A DNA stretch of 64,000 nt from Marinobacter panjinensis (lineage in GTDB: Bacteria; Pseudomonadota; Gammaproteobacteria; Pseudomonadales; Oleiphilaceae): contig NZ_SZYH01000001.1 of assembly GCF_005298175.1 (NCBI RefSeq), positions 3,162,001 to 3,226,000 of the forward strand, given 5' to 3'. This document shows positions 54,532 through 63,091 of the stretch, piece after piece (the stretch's first letter is position 1; the number at the start of each line of letters is the position of its first letter). The notes below the pieces were generated by a model. It saw nothing but the letters and a program-made list of their open reading frames with translations, did no database searches and had not been told where the DNA came from. The position numbers and the translations under genes are program-made.

Positions 54532-55193
54532 GGCTGCGACTCCTCTGTATTGAGCACGGGCGATTGGGCTGCAAGCCAGGCGGCGACAGCCTGGATGTCC
54601 TCGTCGTTCAGACGTCTGGCAATGGAGCCCATCAGGTCCCGCGGGTCGTTCTTGCGGTTCTCTGACTGCCAGGCCTTCAGTTGCGCCTCGATATACCGGG
54701 CGTGCTGCCCGGCAATGCCGGGAAATACTGCGCCGGCGCCCTGGTTCTCAGGGCCGTGGCAACTCTTGCAGGAGACAATATACTTCGACCAGTCACCTCT
54801 TTCGGCCAGCTTTTGACCCCGCTGAAGCACCGCCTCGCTGGCATCTGTGATCTCCTGGCCGTGCGTGGGGGTCATCTCACTGTAGTACCCGGCAATATCC
54901 AGAATCTGCTGGTCCGACAGCATGTTGGCAAAGGATTTCATGGTGGCGTTCTCGCGCTCACCGGATTTGTAGTCCCGCAACTGCTTGGCAATGTACTCGG
55001 CGTTCAGGCCGGCCAGCCGAGGCCAGGATTCGCCCTGTTCGTTATTCTTGCCGGAGCCATCAGGCTGATGGCAAGAGGCACACATGGCAGCAGCTTCGGC
55101 ACCACGGGAGGCATCCCCCGGGGTGGCCGCCTGAGCCCGGGAGGTAAGAGCCAAAAGGCCCAAAGCAAGAATAGTGGTTGGCATATAGTTCAT
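54528..55193 (-). CDS. tsdB: Diheme cytochrome c, TsdB-type electron acceptor of TsdA
   Basis: This is a 221-residue periplasmic cytochrome made of two class I domains, like cytochrome c4. A signal peptide ends near residue 22 (AQA|ATP). Heme motifs are CASCH (38-42) and CKSCH in the second half; Met ligands are likely in TMKSFANML and DLMGSIARRL. Domain repeats share WPRLAGLNAEYIAKQL and FPGIAGQHARYIEAQL. In tsdBA loci it takes electrons from TsdA. A strong GGAGGGA lies before the ATG at 55193; the frame extends upstream to 55241 without a signal. Confidence 0.88.
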   Translation of the reverse strand: MNYMPTTILALGLLALTSRAQAATPGDASRGAEAAAMCASCHQPDGSGKNNEQGESWPRLAGLNAEYIAKQLRDYKSGERENATMKSFANMLSDQQILDIAGYYSEMTPTHGQEITDASEAVLQRGQKLAERGDWSKYIVSCKSCHGPENQGAGAVFPGIAGQHARYIEAQLKAWQSENRKNDPRDLMGSIARRLNDEDIQAVAAWLAAQSPVLNTEESQP

Positions 55194-55373
55194 GGTCGGT
55201 GTCCCTCCCTGACCGCCGGCGGTTGGTAATGCATTGAGCATAGTATTCGCCGGGAAATGACACCAGTCGCCTGAACCCTTGTCGGCCTTTACCTGGTTTT
55301 TACACCCCCTTGACGGACAGTTCTTCAGTGCTTCGGGAAGATAGACAGTAACAGTGGATCGCGGAGAGAGCTC
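55194..55373. other. Divergent intergenic region, tsdB / lipoprotein gene
   Basis: These 180 bases separate divergent genes. TTGACG at 55310-55315 could be a -35 for the rightward gene, but no good -10 stands at the right distance. I see no palindrome that stands out and no small gene. Confidence 0.35.
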
Positions 55374-56339
55374 ATGAGAATGTGGCCAAGCAGGTGGGTT
55401 AAAGGAGGGGTAGGACTGGCGGTTGTTCTGCTGTCTGGTTGCAAAGCCAGTAGTACGTCAGATGATCATCATTATGGATACGATGAAAGCCATTACACCC
55501 ATGGCTATTTTGTGGACGCCAGGGACACCGGGCACTATTTTCCCGATACCGGCTGGAGCCTGAACCGTGAGTCTGAGGCCTGTATCGGCGATACGCTGTA
55601 TTTCGAAACCGCCAACGAGCGGGTTCGGGTTTATGGCTCACCGGCCTATAGTGAAACCACCTTCCGTGCGGCTGCCACCGAACTGGATAACCGGATCGAT
55701 GATGTGCTGAGCCAGTTCCGCATGGGGTGGCATGACTTTATTGATGAGCGCAGTGCCGCGGCGCCGTACCCGAAACAACTGATTGCCTGCCTGAGTCCGC
55801 ACGTTGCGGATGCAGAGCTTTCCTCCGCATCGCTCTCTGCTGTCGCCATCGCGCCCTACCATGGAAGCTGGCCCTACGACACCGGCCAGATTCTCACCCA
55901 TGATCTGGCCCACTACGTTCAGGAAAACCTGAGCCGCTACAATGCTCATCATACCCTGCTGCCGCTGTGGTTCGCCGAAGGCCAGGCTACCGTGGTGGCT
56001 GGAGAGCCGATTGCATCCGCCTATCAGCATTACGATTATGAGCCCTTGCGGGACGTCACCAGAGAGGATGCCGGTAACGCCAGTCTCCGCTACGAGCATT
56101 ACGCCCTGGCCTATCGCTACCTGGAAAAGGCCAACGGTGCGCTTGCCATGACGCTGTTACTGGATCTGGTTCAGTTCATGGACTGGAAGGGCGACTACCC
56201 CGGAGTAATCAGTAGTGGCGAATCCCGGGCATTTGTCGAGGCTTTTGATGCTGTGGAGTTGGTGGATCATCGGGGCCGGTATTTGAGTTTTGCGCGGTTT
56301 CGGGCGGAGTATCATGAACTGCTGGGTGCAAGTTACTGA
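55374..56339 (+). CDS. Lipoprotein with altered gluzincin-type peptidase motif
   Basis: This is a 321-residue lipoprotein with lipobox LLSGC, Cys23. The mature start is rich in His, Tyr and Asp. Residues His176-Asp177-Leu-Ala-His180 stand where a zinc peptidase would have HExxH. Glu202 in LPLWFAEGQAT lies 22 residues further, as the third zinc ligand does in gluzincins, where WLxEGxA is the usual context. The general base Glu is thus Asp, so the protein may be a slow peptidase or a non-catalytic zinc protein. I know no exact homologue. It precedes puuA on the same strand with a 114-base gap. Confidence 0.75.
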   Translation: MRMWPSRWVKGGVGLAVVLLSGCKASSTSDDHHYGYDESHYTHGYFVDARDTGHYFPDTGWSLNRESEACIGDTLYFETANERVRVYGSPAYSETTFRAAATELDNRIDDVLSQFRMGWHDFIDERSAAAPYPKQLIACLSPHVADAELSSASLSAVAIAPYHGSWPYDTGQILTHDLAHYVQENLSRYNAHHTLLPLWFAEGQATVVAGEPIASAYQHYDYEPLRDVTREDAGNASLRYEHYALAYRYLEKANGALAMTLLLDLVQFMDWKGDYPGVISSGESRAFVEAFDAVELVDHRGRYLSFARFRAEYHELLGASY

Positions 56340-56453
56340 GCGTGGTTTATCCCTATATTGCAAATTGCCCCGGAAAGCAGGATAAAGGAGCCTTGAAACC
56401 CCCTGTGTCGGCCCGTCGCCACAGGCCTGTTCGAGTTCTGAAAGGTTTACCTT
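56340..56453 (+). promoter_or_regulatory. Leader region of puuA
   Basis: This gap should hold the puuA promoter. TATATTGC-rich sequence near 56352 is followed by a weak hairpin, CCTGTG (56402-56407) with CACAGG (56420-56425). No clear operator for a PuuR-type regulator is seen. The ribosome binding site of puuA is a modest AAAGG. Confidence 0.3.
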
Positions 56454-57818
56454 ATGGGTTCTGGTTTTGCGAGCGCTAACGCATTTCTTCAGGCGCATCC
56501 CGAGCTGCAGTTTGTTGACCTGCTGATTCCGGATATGAATGGCATTGTTCGCGGCAAGCGGGTGGATCCGTCGTCGCTTGCGAAGGTATTTGAGCGGGGC
56601 GTGGCCATGCCGGCCTCCATCTTTGCCCTCAACATCCAGGGCACTACCGTGGAAGAAACCGGCCTGGGCCTGGATATTGGCGAGGCAGACCGGGTGTGCC
56701 TGCCCATAGATGCCACCCTGACCATGGAGCCCTGGCAGAAGCGTCCTACTGCGCAATTGCTGTTGACCATGTTCGAACTGGACCGGGAGACACCGTTTTT
56801 CGCGGACCCCCGCGTGGTGCTGCAGAATATCGTCAAGCGCTTCGAAGCCCTGGGCCTCACCCCGGTTGCCGCCTATGAGCTGGAGTTCTACCTGATTGAC
56901 CAGGAGAACCTGGCCGGTCGGCCGCAACCGCCTAAGTCACCGATTTCCGGTAAGCGTCCGGCAGGCACCCAGGCCTATTCCATTGATGATCTGGATGAAT
57001 ACGCGGAATTCCTTGCGGATATACTGGATGCGGCCCGTGAACAGGAGTTGCCGGCCGACGCTCTGGTGGCAGAATCTGCTCCTGGCCAGTTCGAGGTGAA
57101 CCTGCATTACGTGGATGATGCCGTGCGAGCCTGCGATCACGCCACCCTGCTCAAACGCCTGATCAAGAACATGGCCTACGACCATGAGATGGACACCACC
57201 TTCATGGCCAAGCCTTACCACAGCCAGGCAGGCAGCGGCATGCACCTGCATGTGAGCCTGGTGGATGGGGAAGGGCGCAATGTGTTCGCCGGCGATGCGG
57301 AGCAACCAAACGACATTCTGCGATGGGCGATCGGTGGGCTGGTGGCCACCATGAACGATGCCATGGCGCTGTTCTGCCCCAACATCAACTCGTATCGCCG
57401 GTTCAGCCCCGAGTATTACGTGCCCAGCGCGGCGACCTGGGGTGTCGACAACCGCACCGCGTCACTGCGTCTGCCTGGTGGAGATCCCGAAGCACTGCGC
57501 ATTGAACACCGCGTCGCCGGTGCGGACGCCAACCCATACCTGTTGATGGCAGCGGTGCTGGCGGGCATTCACTATGGCATTACCAACAGGATCGAGCCGC
57601 CGCCGGTGACCGTGGGCAACGCCCATGAGCAGCACGAAGCCAGCCTGGTGAACAACCTGCGGGATGCGTTGCGGGAACTTGGCCAGTCAGCGGTGATGGC
57701 GGAGTACCTGGGCAGCCAGTTCCTGGATGTGTTCGTGGCCTGCAAGGAGCACGAACTGAACGAGTTCGAGATGACCATCTCGGATCTGGAATACCTTTGG
57801 TACCTGCACACGGTGTAA
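56454..57818 (+). CDS. puuA: Gamma-glutamylputrescine synthetase, glutamine synthetase family
   Basis: This 454-residue enzyme links glutamate to putrescine using ATP, the first step of the Puu pathway. The N-terminal beta-grasp part includes DLLIPDMNGIVRGKRVDP. The catalytic domain has AYELEFYLID, FEVNLHY, the ATP/metal motif GSGMHLHVSL, FCPNINSYRRFSPEYYVPSA and the substrate Arg segment RIEHRVAGADANPYL. These fit PuuA rather than biosynthetic GlnA: there is no adenylylation tyrosine motif and the protein is of PuuA size. potFGHI and puuB nearby support the role. It converges on the aldehyde dehydrogenase gene with 8 bases between. Confidence 0.92.
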   Translation: MGSGFASANAFLQAHPELQFVDLLIPDMNGIVRGKRVDPSSLAKVFERGVAMPASIFALNIQGTTVEETGLGLDIGEADRVCLPIDATLTMEPWQKRPTAQLLLTMFELDRETPFFADPRVVLQNIVKRFEALGLTPVAAYELEFYLIDQENLAGRPQPPKSPISGKRPAGTQAYSIDDLDEYAEFLADILDAAREQELPADALVAESAPGQFEVNLHYVDDAVRACDHATLLKRLIKNMAYDHEMDTTFMAKPYHSQAGSGMHLHVSLVDGEGRNVFAGDAEQPNDILRWAIGGLVATMNDAMALFCPNINSYRRFSPEYYVPSAATWGVDNRTASLRLPGGDPEALRIEHRVAGADANPYLLMAAVLAGIHYGITNRIEPPPVTVGNAHEQHEASLVNNLRDALRELGQSAVMAEYLGSQFLDVFVACKEHELNEFEMTISDLEYLWYLHTV

Positions 57819-57826
57819 GGCCCCAA

Positions 57827-59356
57827 TTATTCAATCACCAGCCAGGTGGCCTTGATTTCGGTGTACTTGTCGAAGGCGTGCAGGGACTTGTCGCGGCCGT
57901 TGCCGGACTGCTTGAAGCCACCGAAGGGCGCGGTCATGTCACCACCGTCGTAATGGTTGATCCACACGCTGCCGGCCCTGAGCGCCCTGGCCACTTTGTG
58001 GGCGGTGTTGATGTTGGAGGTCCACACCGCCGCCGCCAGGCCGTAGATCGAATCGTTGGCAATGGTAATGGCTTCCTCAGCCGTCTTGAACCCGATCACT
58101 GACAATACCGGCCCGAAGATTTCCTCCGAGGCGATGCGCATCTTATTATTCACCCCATCAAACACCGTGGGCTGAACAAAAAGGCCGCCCGTCTCTTCCA
58201 TCACCCGCTTGCCGCCCTCCACCAGTGTTGCGCCTTCGGACTGGCCGATGCCAATGTAGTCAATGATGCGGTCGAGCTGAGCCTGATCGACAATGGCGCC
58301 ACAGGTCGTTGCCGGGTCCAGGGGATGGCCGGGGTGCCAGGTTTTCAGGGCTTCGCGAATCAGGCCGATGAACTCGGCGCGAATACTTTCTTCCACCAAC
58401 AGCCGGCTGCCGGCAGTGCACACTTCGCCCTGGTTAAAGGCAATGGCGGTGGCCGCTTCTGCCGCGGCTTTTTTCAGGTCCGGCGCATCTGCGAAGACGA
58501 TGTTGGGGCTTTTGCCACCGGCTTCCAGCCACACCCGTTTCATGTTGGACTGGCCGGCGTAGATCATCAGTTGCTTGGCAACGTTGGTGGAGCCGGTGAA
58601 CACCAGGCAGTCCACATCCATATGTAGAGCCAGGGCCTTGCCGACGGTGTGGCCATAGCCGGGGAGCACGTTGAACACTCCTGCAGGTACGCCGGCTTCC
58701 TCCGCCAGAGCCGCCAGGCGAATCGCCGTGAGCGGGGATTTCTCCGAGGGCTTGAGGATGACCGAGTTTCCTGTGGCGAGGGCCGGGGCAATCTTCCAGG
58801 AGGCCATGATCATCGGGAAGTTCCAGGGCACGATGGCGGCCACCACACCCATGGGCTCCCGGGAAATCATACCGATCTGGTCGTGGGGTGTAGCAGCCAG
58901 TTCGCCATACACCTTGTCGATGGCTTCAGCAGTCCAGCGAATAGCGCGGGCGGTTGCAGGTACATCCACGGCACGGGCGTGGCTGACCGGTTTGCCCATG
59001 TCGAGGGTTTCCAGCAGGGCCAGTTCGTCGCCATGGGCCTCGATCAGTTCAGCGAAGCGAATGAGAACGGCCTTGCGTTTGGCGGGCGCCAATTGGCTCC
59101 AGGCGCCGCTTTCGAAAGCGTTCCTGGCGGCGGTCACCGCAAGGTCGGCATCGGCCTGGTCGCAACTGGCAACACGGGTCAGCTCACGCCCGTCCACCGG
59201 GCTGATGCAGGAGAAGGTCTCACCGTTAACAGCCCATTGAAAGGCACCATTCACATAGGCTCGGCTTTCAAAGCTGAGGTGATCTGCCATGGCCTGCCAG
59301 CCGGCCTGATCGGAGGGTGTCAGGGAAGGCGCGGTTGAACGTTCGGGATGACTCAT
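57827..59356 (-). CDS. puuC: Aldehyde dehydrogenase, PuuC-type
   Basis: This 509-residue NAD(P)-dependent enzyme is expected to oxidise gamma-glutamyl-gamma-aminobutyraldehyde to gamma-glutamyl-GABA. Conserved residues are Asn179 (VPWNFP), the FTGSTNVA loop, general base Glu278 (LEAGGKSPN) and nucleophile Cys313 (NQGEVCTAGS). The C-terminal part has [13 protein letters not shown] and YDGGDMTAPFGGFKQSGNGR. The substrate is inferred from the puuA and puuB neighbours. The gene is on the minus strand, divergent from puuB. Confidence 0.9.
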   Translation of the reverse strand: MSHPERSTAPSLTPSDQAGWQAMADHLSFESRAYVNGAFQWAVNGETFSCISPVDGRELTRVASCDQADADLAVTAARNAFESGAWSQLAPAKRKAVLIRFAELIEAHGDELALLETLDMGKPVSHARAVDVPATARAIRWTAEAIDKVYGELAATPHDQIGMISREPMGVVAAIVPWNFPMIMASWKIAPALATGNSVILKPSEKSPLTAIRLAALAEEAGVPAGVFNVLPGYGHTVGKALALHMDVDCLVFTGSTNVAKQLMIYAGQSNMKRVWLEAGGKSPNIVFADAPDLKKAAAEAATAIAFNQGEVCTAGSRLLVEESIRAEFIGLIREALKTWHPGHPLDPATTCGAIVDQAQLDRIIDYIGIGQSEGATLVEGGKRVMEETGGLFVQPTVFDGVNNKMRIASEEIFGPVLSVIGFKTAEEAITIANDSIYGLAAAVWTSNINTAHKVARALRAGSVWINHYDGGDMTAPFGGFKQSGNGRDKSLHAFDKYTEIKATWLVIE

Positions 59357-59570
59357 GGCTGGCTCTCAGGCAAGGGAATTGGTCAATCATAGCAGCACTT
59401 TCGCGACCAATCGCGGCCCCTGGTATAGGTAGAAGAACCTGTCTTCCCGAATGTCGGGTCCTGGCATAAACTTGTGTCGGCGGCCGCTTTTCCCGGCCGC
59501 CTCCGGATTGCACTCTGTTCTACCCCCTGATCAACCCCTGATCAGCTCGTCACCCTGTACGGCGCCCATT
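59357..59570. promoter_or_regulatory. Divergent control region, puuC / puuB
   Basis: This 214-base gap has several structures. ATTGGTC (59378-59384) and GACCAAT (59405-59411) form a spaced inverted repeat near puuC. GGCGGCCG (59479-59486) pairs with CGGCCGCC (59494-59501) in a strong hairpin that would lie in the puuB leader. CCCTGATCA is repeated at 59525-59533 and 59536-59544, one helical turn apart. Any of these may bind a polyamine-pathway regulator; none matches a site I can name. Confidence 0.4.
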
Positions 59571-60854
59571 ATGACCCAGTATCCCCCGGTTCCTTCTTAT
59601 TACGCCGCCTCGGCTAACAAGGCGCCCCGACGCCCGGCATTGCAGGGTCAATGCGAGGCGGACGTGTGCGTGGTGGGTGCAGGTTATACCGGCTTATCCA
59701 CCGCGCTGTTTCTGGCAGAGGCCGGTTTCCGGGTGGTGGTGCTGGAAGCGGCAACGGTGGGCTGGGGTGCTTCAGGCCGCAACGGCGGCCAGATCGTAAA
59801 CAGTTTCAGTCGGGATCTGGACAGTATCGAACGCCAGACCAGGCCAGACCATCTGCGACTGCTGGCGGACATGGCTTTTGAAGGCAGCCAGATCATCCGG
59901 CAGCGGGTGAGGGATTACCGTATCCGGTGCGACTTGAAAGAGGGTGGCATTTTCGCGGCCCTGAACCCGCGCCAGCTCAAACATCTGGAAGCCCAGCAGG
60001 CGCTGTGGCGACGGTTCGGCTATGACAAACTGGAACTGCTGGATCAGGAAGCTATCCGCGCCCGTGTCGGCACCGACCGTTACGTCGGTGGCGCCATTGA
60101 CCACACGGGCGGGCATATCCATCCGCTGAACCTGGCGCTGGGCGAGGCAGCAGCACTGGAATCCCGGGGCGGAGTCATCCACGAACATTCCGAAGTCATA
60201 CAGATTCTTCCCGGCCAGCCGGCAATGGTGAAAACCAGGGAAGGAGAGGTGAAGGCACAGTTCGTTGTTCTGGCCGGTAATGCGTACCTGGGCGGACTGG
60301 TGCCGGAGCTGGGCGCCAAGTCCATGCCCTGCGGCTCGCAGATCATCGCCACCGAGCCATTGGATGAGGCCACCGCAAAACGACTTTTGCCCGAAGACAA
60401 CTGCGTGGAGGACTGCAATTACCTGCTGGATTACTTCCGCCTCTCCGGCGACAAGCGCCTGATCTACGGTGGTGGCGTCGTCTACGGTGCCCGCGACCCG
60501 GCCAACATCGAGCGGCTGATCCGCCCCAACATGCTGAAAACCTTCCCGGAACTGGCGCAAGTAAAGATCGACTACGCCTGGACCGGCAACTTCCTGCTCA
60601 CCCTGTCCCGCCTGCCACAGATGGGCCGGCTACAGGACAACGTATTCTATTCCCAGGGCTGCTCCGGCCACGGCGTTACCTTCACTCACGTGGCGGGCAA
60701 AGCCCTGGCGCTGGCGATCGAAGGCCAGGCCGATCGCTTCGACGCCTTCGCCAGTCTGCCGCACTACCCATTCCCGGGCGGGCGGGCATTCAGGGTTCCG
60801 TTAACGGCGTTGGGAGCCTGGTATTACGGGTTACGGGATCGGTTGGGGGTGTGA
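59571..60854 (+). CDS. puuB: Gamma-glutamylputrescine oxidoreductase, FAD-dependent
   Basis: This 427-residue DAO-fold flavoenzyme oxidises gamma-glutamylputrescine to the aldehyde handled by puuC. The FAD motif is VCVVGAGYTGLSTALFLAEA near 33-52. GWGASGRNGGQIVNSF near 62-77 is typical of PuuB/OrdL. The C-terminal YAWTGNFLLTLSRLPQMG and GCSGHGVTFTHVAGKALA regions complete the flavin site. The start at 59571 leads straight into the family N terminus (SYYAASAN); the frame runs upstream to 59451 through the control region. It converges on the cyclotransferase gene with 4 bases between. Confidence 0.92.
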   Translation: MTQYPPVPSYYAASANKAPRRPALQGQCEADVCVVGAGYTGLSTALFLAEAGFRVVVLEAATVGWGASGRNGGQIVNSFSRDLDSIERQTRPDHLRLLADMAFEGSQIIRQRVRDYRIRCDLKEGGIFAALNPRQLKHLEAQQALWRRFGYDKLELLDQEAIRARVGTDRYVGGAIDHTGGHIHPLNLALGEAAALESRGGVIHEHSEVIQILPGQPAMVKTREGEVKAQFVVLAGNAYLGGLVPELGAKSMPCGSQIIATEPLDEATAKRLLPEDNCVEDCNYLLDYFRLSGDKRLIYGGGVVYGARDPANIERLIRPNMLKTFPELAQVKIDYAWTGNFLLTLSRLPQMGRLQDNVFYSQGCSGHGVTFTHVAGKALALAIEGQADRFDAFASLPHYPFPGGRAFRVPLTALGAWYYGLRDRLGV

Positions 60855-60858
60855 TAGC

Positions 60859-61365
60859 TCAGTTGCCGCTCTTTTGCTGGCCATAAATCGACAACTCCCG
60901 CTCATGTCGACCGGGCCTGGGATCGTCGATGGAGATCACGGCTTCAATCTGCGCAATGTAGTCGGCTGGAAGGCCGTTTTCCCGGGCGCCGATGAGAACG
61001 TGGTCCTTGTACCAGTGGAAGGGTTTCAGCGAGTCATTGAAGCGGGTGGCGTAGTACATCCAGGCTCCAAGAGCACCTTCCCCGGTTATCAGCTTGACCT
61101 GCTTTTCATCATATCCTCGCCCCAGCGCCTCATGTCGGTCCAGGTCCGGCTTTTCATTCTCGGCGATCTCGTACACCACGCCCATGACCCGATCTACCGG
61201 ATCGCCGGTCTCTTCTGCGTCGCATTTGGCGGAGCCGTCCATCGCGGCCTTGTGGAAACGCAGCCGATGAGTGGGGAGCTCTGCCACGGCTACGAATCGG
61301 GCCGACGGAACCCGGGCCTGAAGTCTTCGTTGTGACATATTCGAGCCGTAGCAGAAGCAGAGCAT
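60859..61365 (-). CDS. Gamma-glutamylcyclotransferase-fold protein
   Basis: This is a 168-residue protein of the GGCT superfamily. It has the phosphate-like substrate loop FCYGSNM at 4-10, and the candidate catalytic Glu79 in DLDRHEALGRGYDE. Family enzymes release 5-oxoproline from gamma-glutamyl amines or peptides. The position next to puuB suggests gamma-glutamyl-GABA or gamma-glutamylputrescine as substrate, but this is not shown. A strong AAGGAGG lies 4 bases before the ATG. The 100-base gap upstream (61366-61465) should hold its promoter; I see no clear terminator there for the flavoprotein gene. Confidence 0.85.
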   Translation of the reverse strand: MLCFCYGSNMSQRRLQARVPSARFVAVAELPTHRLRFHKAAMDGSAKCDAEETGDPVDRVMGVVYEIAENEKPDLDRHEALGRGYDEKQVKLITGEGALGAWMYYATRFNDSLKPFHWYKDHVLIGARENGLPADYIAQIEAVISIDDPRPGRHERELSIYGQQKSGN

Positions 61366-61465
61366 TGCGCCTCCTTGTCTGAATTAATCTATCTGATCAG
61401 GGTATCACGCCGTTTCAGGTTTCATCTTTTCAGCCAGTGCAGTGCCTGTTGTGACTGAATACCCG

Positions 61466-63091
61466 TCAACCCACAAACATCTTCTTCGCCAACGGCAACC
61501 CCTTCAGGCCACTAACCGCAACCGTCGCGAGTAGCCCTCCAATCATCGCCCCCGCCACGCCGCAGGTCATCACATCCTGGCCGGTGAGGTAGAGGCCGGG
61601 GATGCGGGTTTTGGGCTTCAGCCAGTCCTGTTCGAAGCGACTCGGAGTGTGGTTCAGGCCGTAGATCTCGCCTTTGCTGTAGCGGCAGAAGTAGTCGGTG
61701 GACAGGGGCGTGGACAGCTCGTAGTAGTCCACCTTGCCTTCCAGGTGCGGGAACTTCTCGTACAGCTTGGCCAGCAGGCGCTGAGCATAGGCTTCTTTCT
61801 TCGCTTCGTACTCTTCGCCGCGCTTGCCCCAGGTTTTGTCGGCCCAGTCTGCATACCAGTCGTAGGGCCCGGGAGCGACAATCTCGATGGTGGCGCGGCC
61901 GGGGTAGCGTTCGGCAAAGCTCGGGTCCTTGGCGGAAGGGAAAGAGATGTACGTCAGCGGAATATCGGTGTCGTCGGGCGCAGCCATGAAATCGCTCACC
62001 TGCTTTTCATAATCGGCACCGGGGTAGATCCAGTAGTTGGTTTTCGGCAGCTTCAGGTTCTCGGCGGTGTCCTGCAGGCCAATGTACAGGCAGTTGCTGG
62101 CCATGGAGCGTTCCACGGTTTTCAGCTTCTGCTGGTAATAGTCCCGGTGGGGTGCGGATTCGGGCAGTAGCTTGTCGAAGGTGTTGAACACGCCGGCGTT
62201 ACTGATCACCAGTGGGGCGCGGACCTCTTCACCATCGGCCATGCGCACACCAACCGCCTTGCCCTTTTCGATCAGGATTTCCTTCACATCGGCGTAGGTG
62301 AACACCTCACCGCCGCTCTGCTGTATGACCGGGATGATCGTCCTGGCCATTTCCGACGCGCCGCCGATGGGGTAGTAACCACCGTAGAGATAATGGCGTG
62401 CAATCAGCGCATGGATGATGAAGCTGGATTCCGCGGGTGGCAGACCGTTGTCGCCCCATTGACCGGTGAGTACGGCAATCAGCTCCTGGTTGCTGGTCAG
62501 ACCTTCCAGTACTTCACGGGTGGGCCGGTTCAGGAACGAAGGTGCCGTGCGGTCGACCAGCTTGCGCAGGGGGCCGGCGGCCAGGTCGGGCAGCACTTTG
62601 CCAATCACCAGCCCCGGCATGGCTTTGGCCACCTGCTTCAGGTAACCCAGGTAAGTGTCGATGGCTTTTTCTTCACCGGGGAAGGCCTTCTTCAGTTCGG
62701 CCTTGAAGTTGTCGGGCCCGGCTACCAGATCCACATGGCGGTTGCCGATGAAGATGCGGTCGAAGTGGCTGTCCATGGGCGCCCACTTCAGTTGACCATC
62801 AGTAATATGGTCGAACAGTCGCTTGGTCAGCGTGTGGTCCGCACCCACATCGCCGATGTAGTGCACGCCCACATCCCACTCGTAGCCGTTGCGGTCGTAA
62901 CTGTGGGTGAATCCGCCGGCGGTGTAATGCTGCTCGAACACCACCACTTTCTTGCCCAGTTTGCTCATACAGGCGGCGGTGGTCAGCCCACCGATGCCGG
63001 AGCCTATAACAATGGCGTCGTAGGGGCCGTTCAGGCGATTGGCGCGGTAACGATGGCCGACACGAATGGTGCTGGGTTTGGGGCTGCTCAT
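61466..63091 (-). CDS. FAD-dependent oxidoreductase of the phytoene desaturase / carotenoid isomerase / retinol saturase group
   Basis: This 541-residue flavoprotein has the dinucleotide motif VIGSGIGGLTTAACMSKLGK from residue 28, followed by FEQHYTAGGFTHSYDRNGYE and GVHYIGDVG. The C-terminal flavin motif is GLYLTGQDVMTCGVAGAMIG. It has no signal peptide but a hydrophobic C-terminal stretch. The group includes CrtI, CrtISO and RetSat enzymes; no carotenoid genes are nearby, so substrate and direction are unknown. Its start overlaps the tetR gene end by 4 bases, so the regulator probably controls it. Confidence 0.85.
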   Translation of the reverse strand: MSSPKPSTIRVGHRYRANRLNGPYDAIVIGSGIGGLTTAACMSKLGKKVVVFEQHYTAGGFTHSYDRNGYEWDVGVHYIGDVGADHTLTKRLFDHITDGQLKWAPMDSHFDRIFIGNRHVDLVAGPDNFKAELKKAFPGEEKAIDTYLGYLKQVAKAMPGLVIGKVLPDLAAGPLRKLVDRTAPSFLNRPTREVLEGLTSNQELIAVLTGQWGDNGLPPAESSFIIHALIARHYLYGGYYPIGGASEMARTIIPVIQQSGGEVFTYADVKEILIEKGKAVGVRMADGEEVRAPLVISNAGVFNTFDKLLPESAPHRDYYQQKLKTVERSMASNCLYIGLQDTAENLKLPKTNYWIYPGADYEKQVSDFMAAPDDTDIPLTYISFPSAKDPSFAERYPGRATIEIVAPGPYDWYADWADKTWGKRGEEYEAKKEAYAQRLLAKLYEKFPHLEGKVDYYELSTPLSTDYFCRYSKGEIYGLNHTPSRFEQDWLKPKTRIPGLYLTGQDVMTCGVAGAMIGGLLATVAVSGLKGLPLAKKMFVG

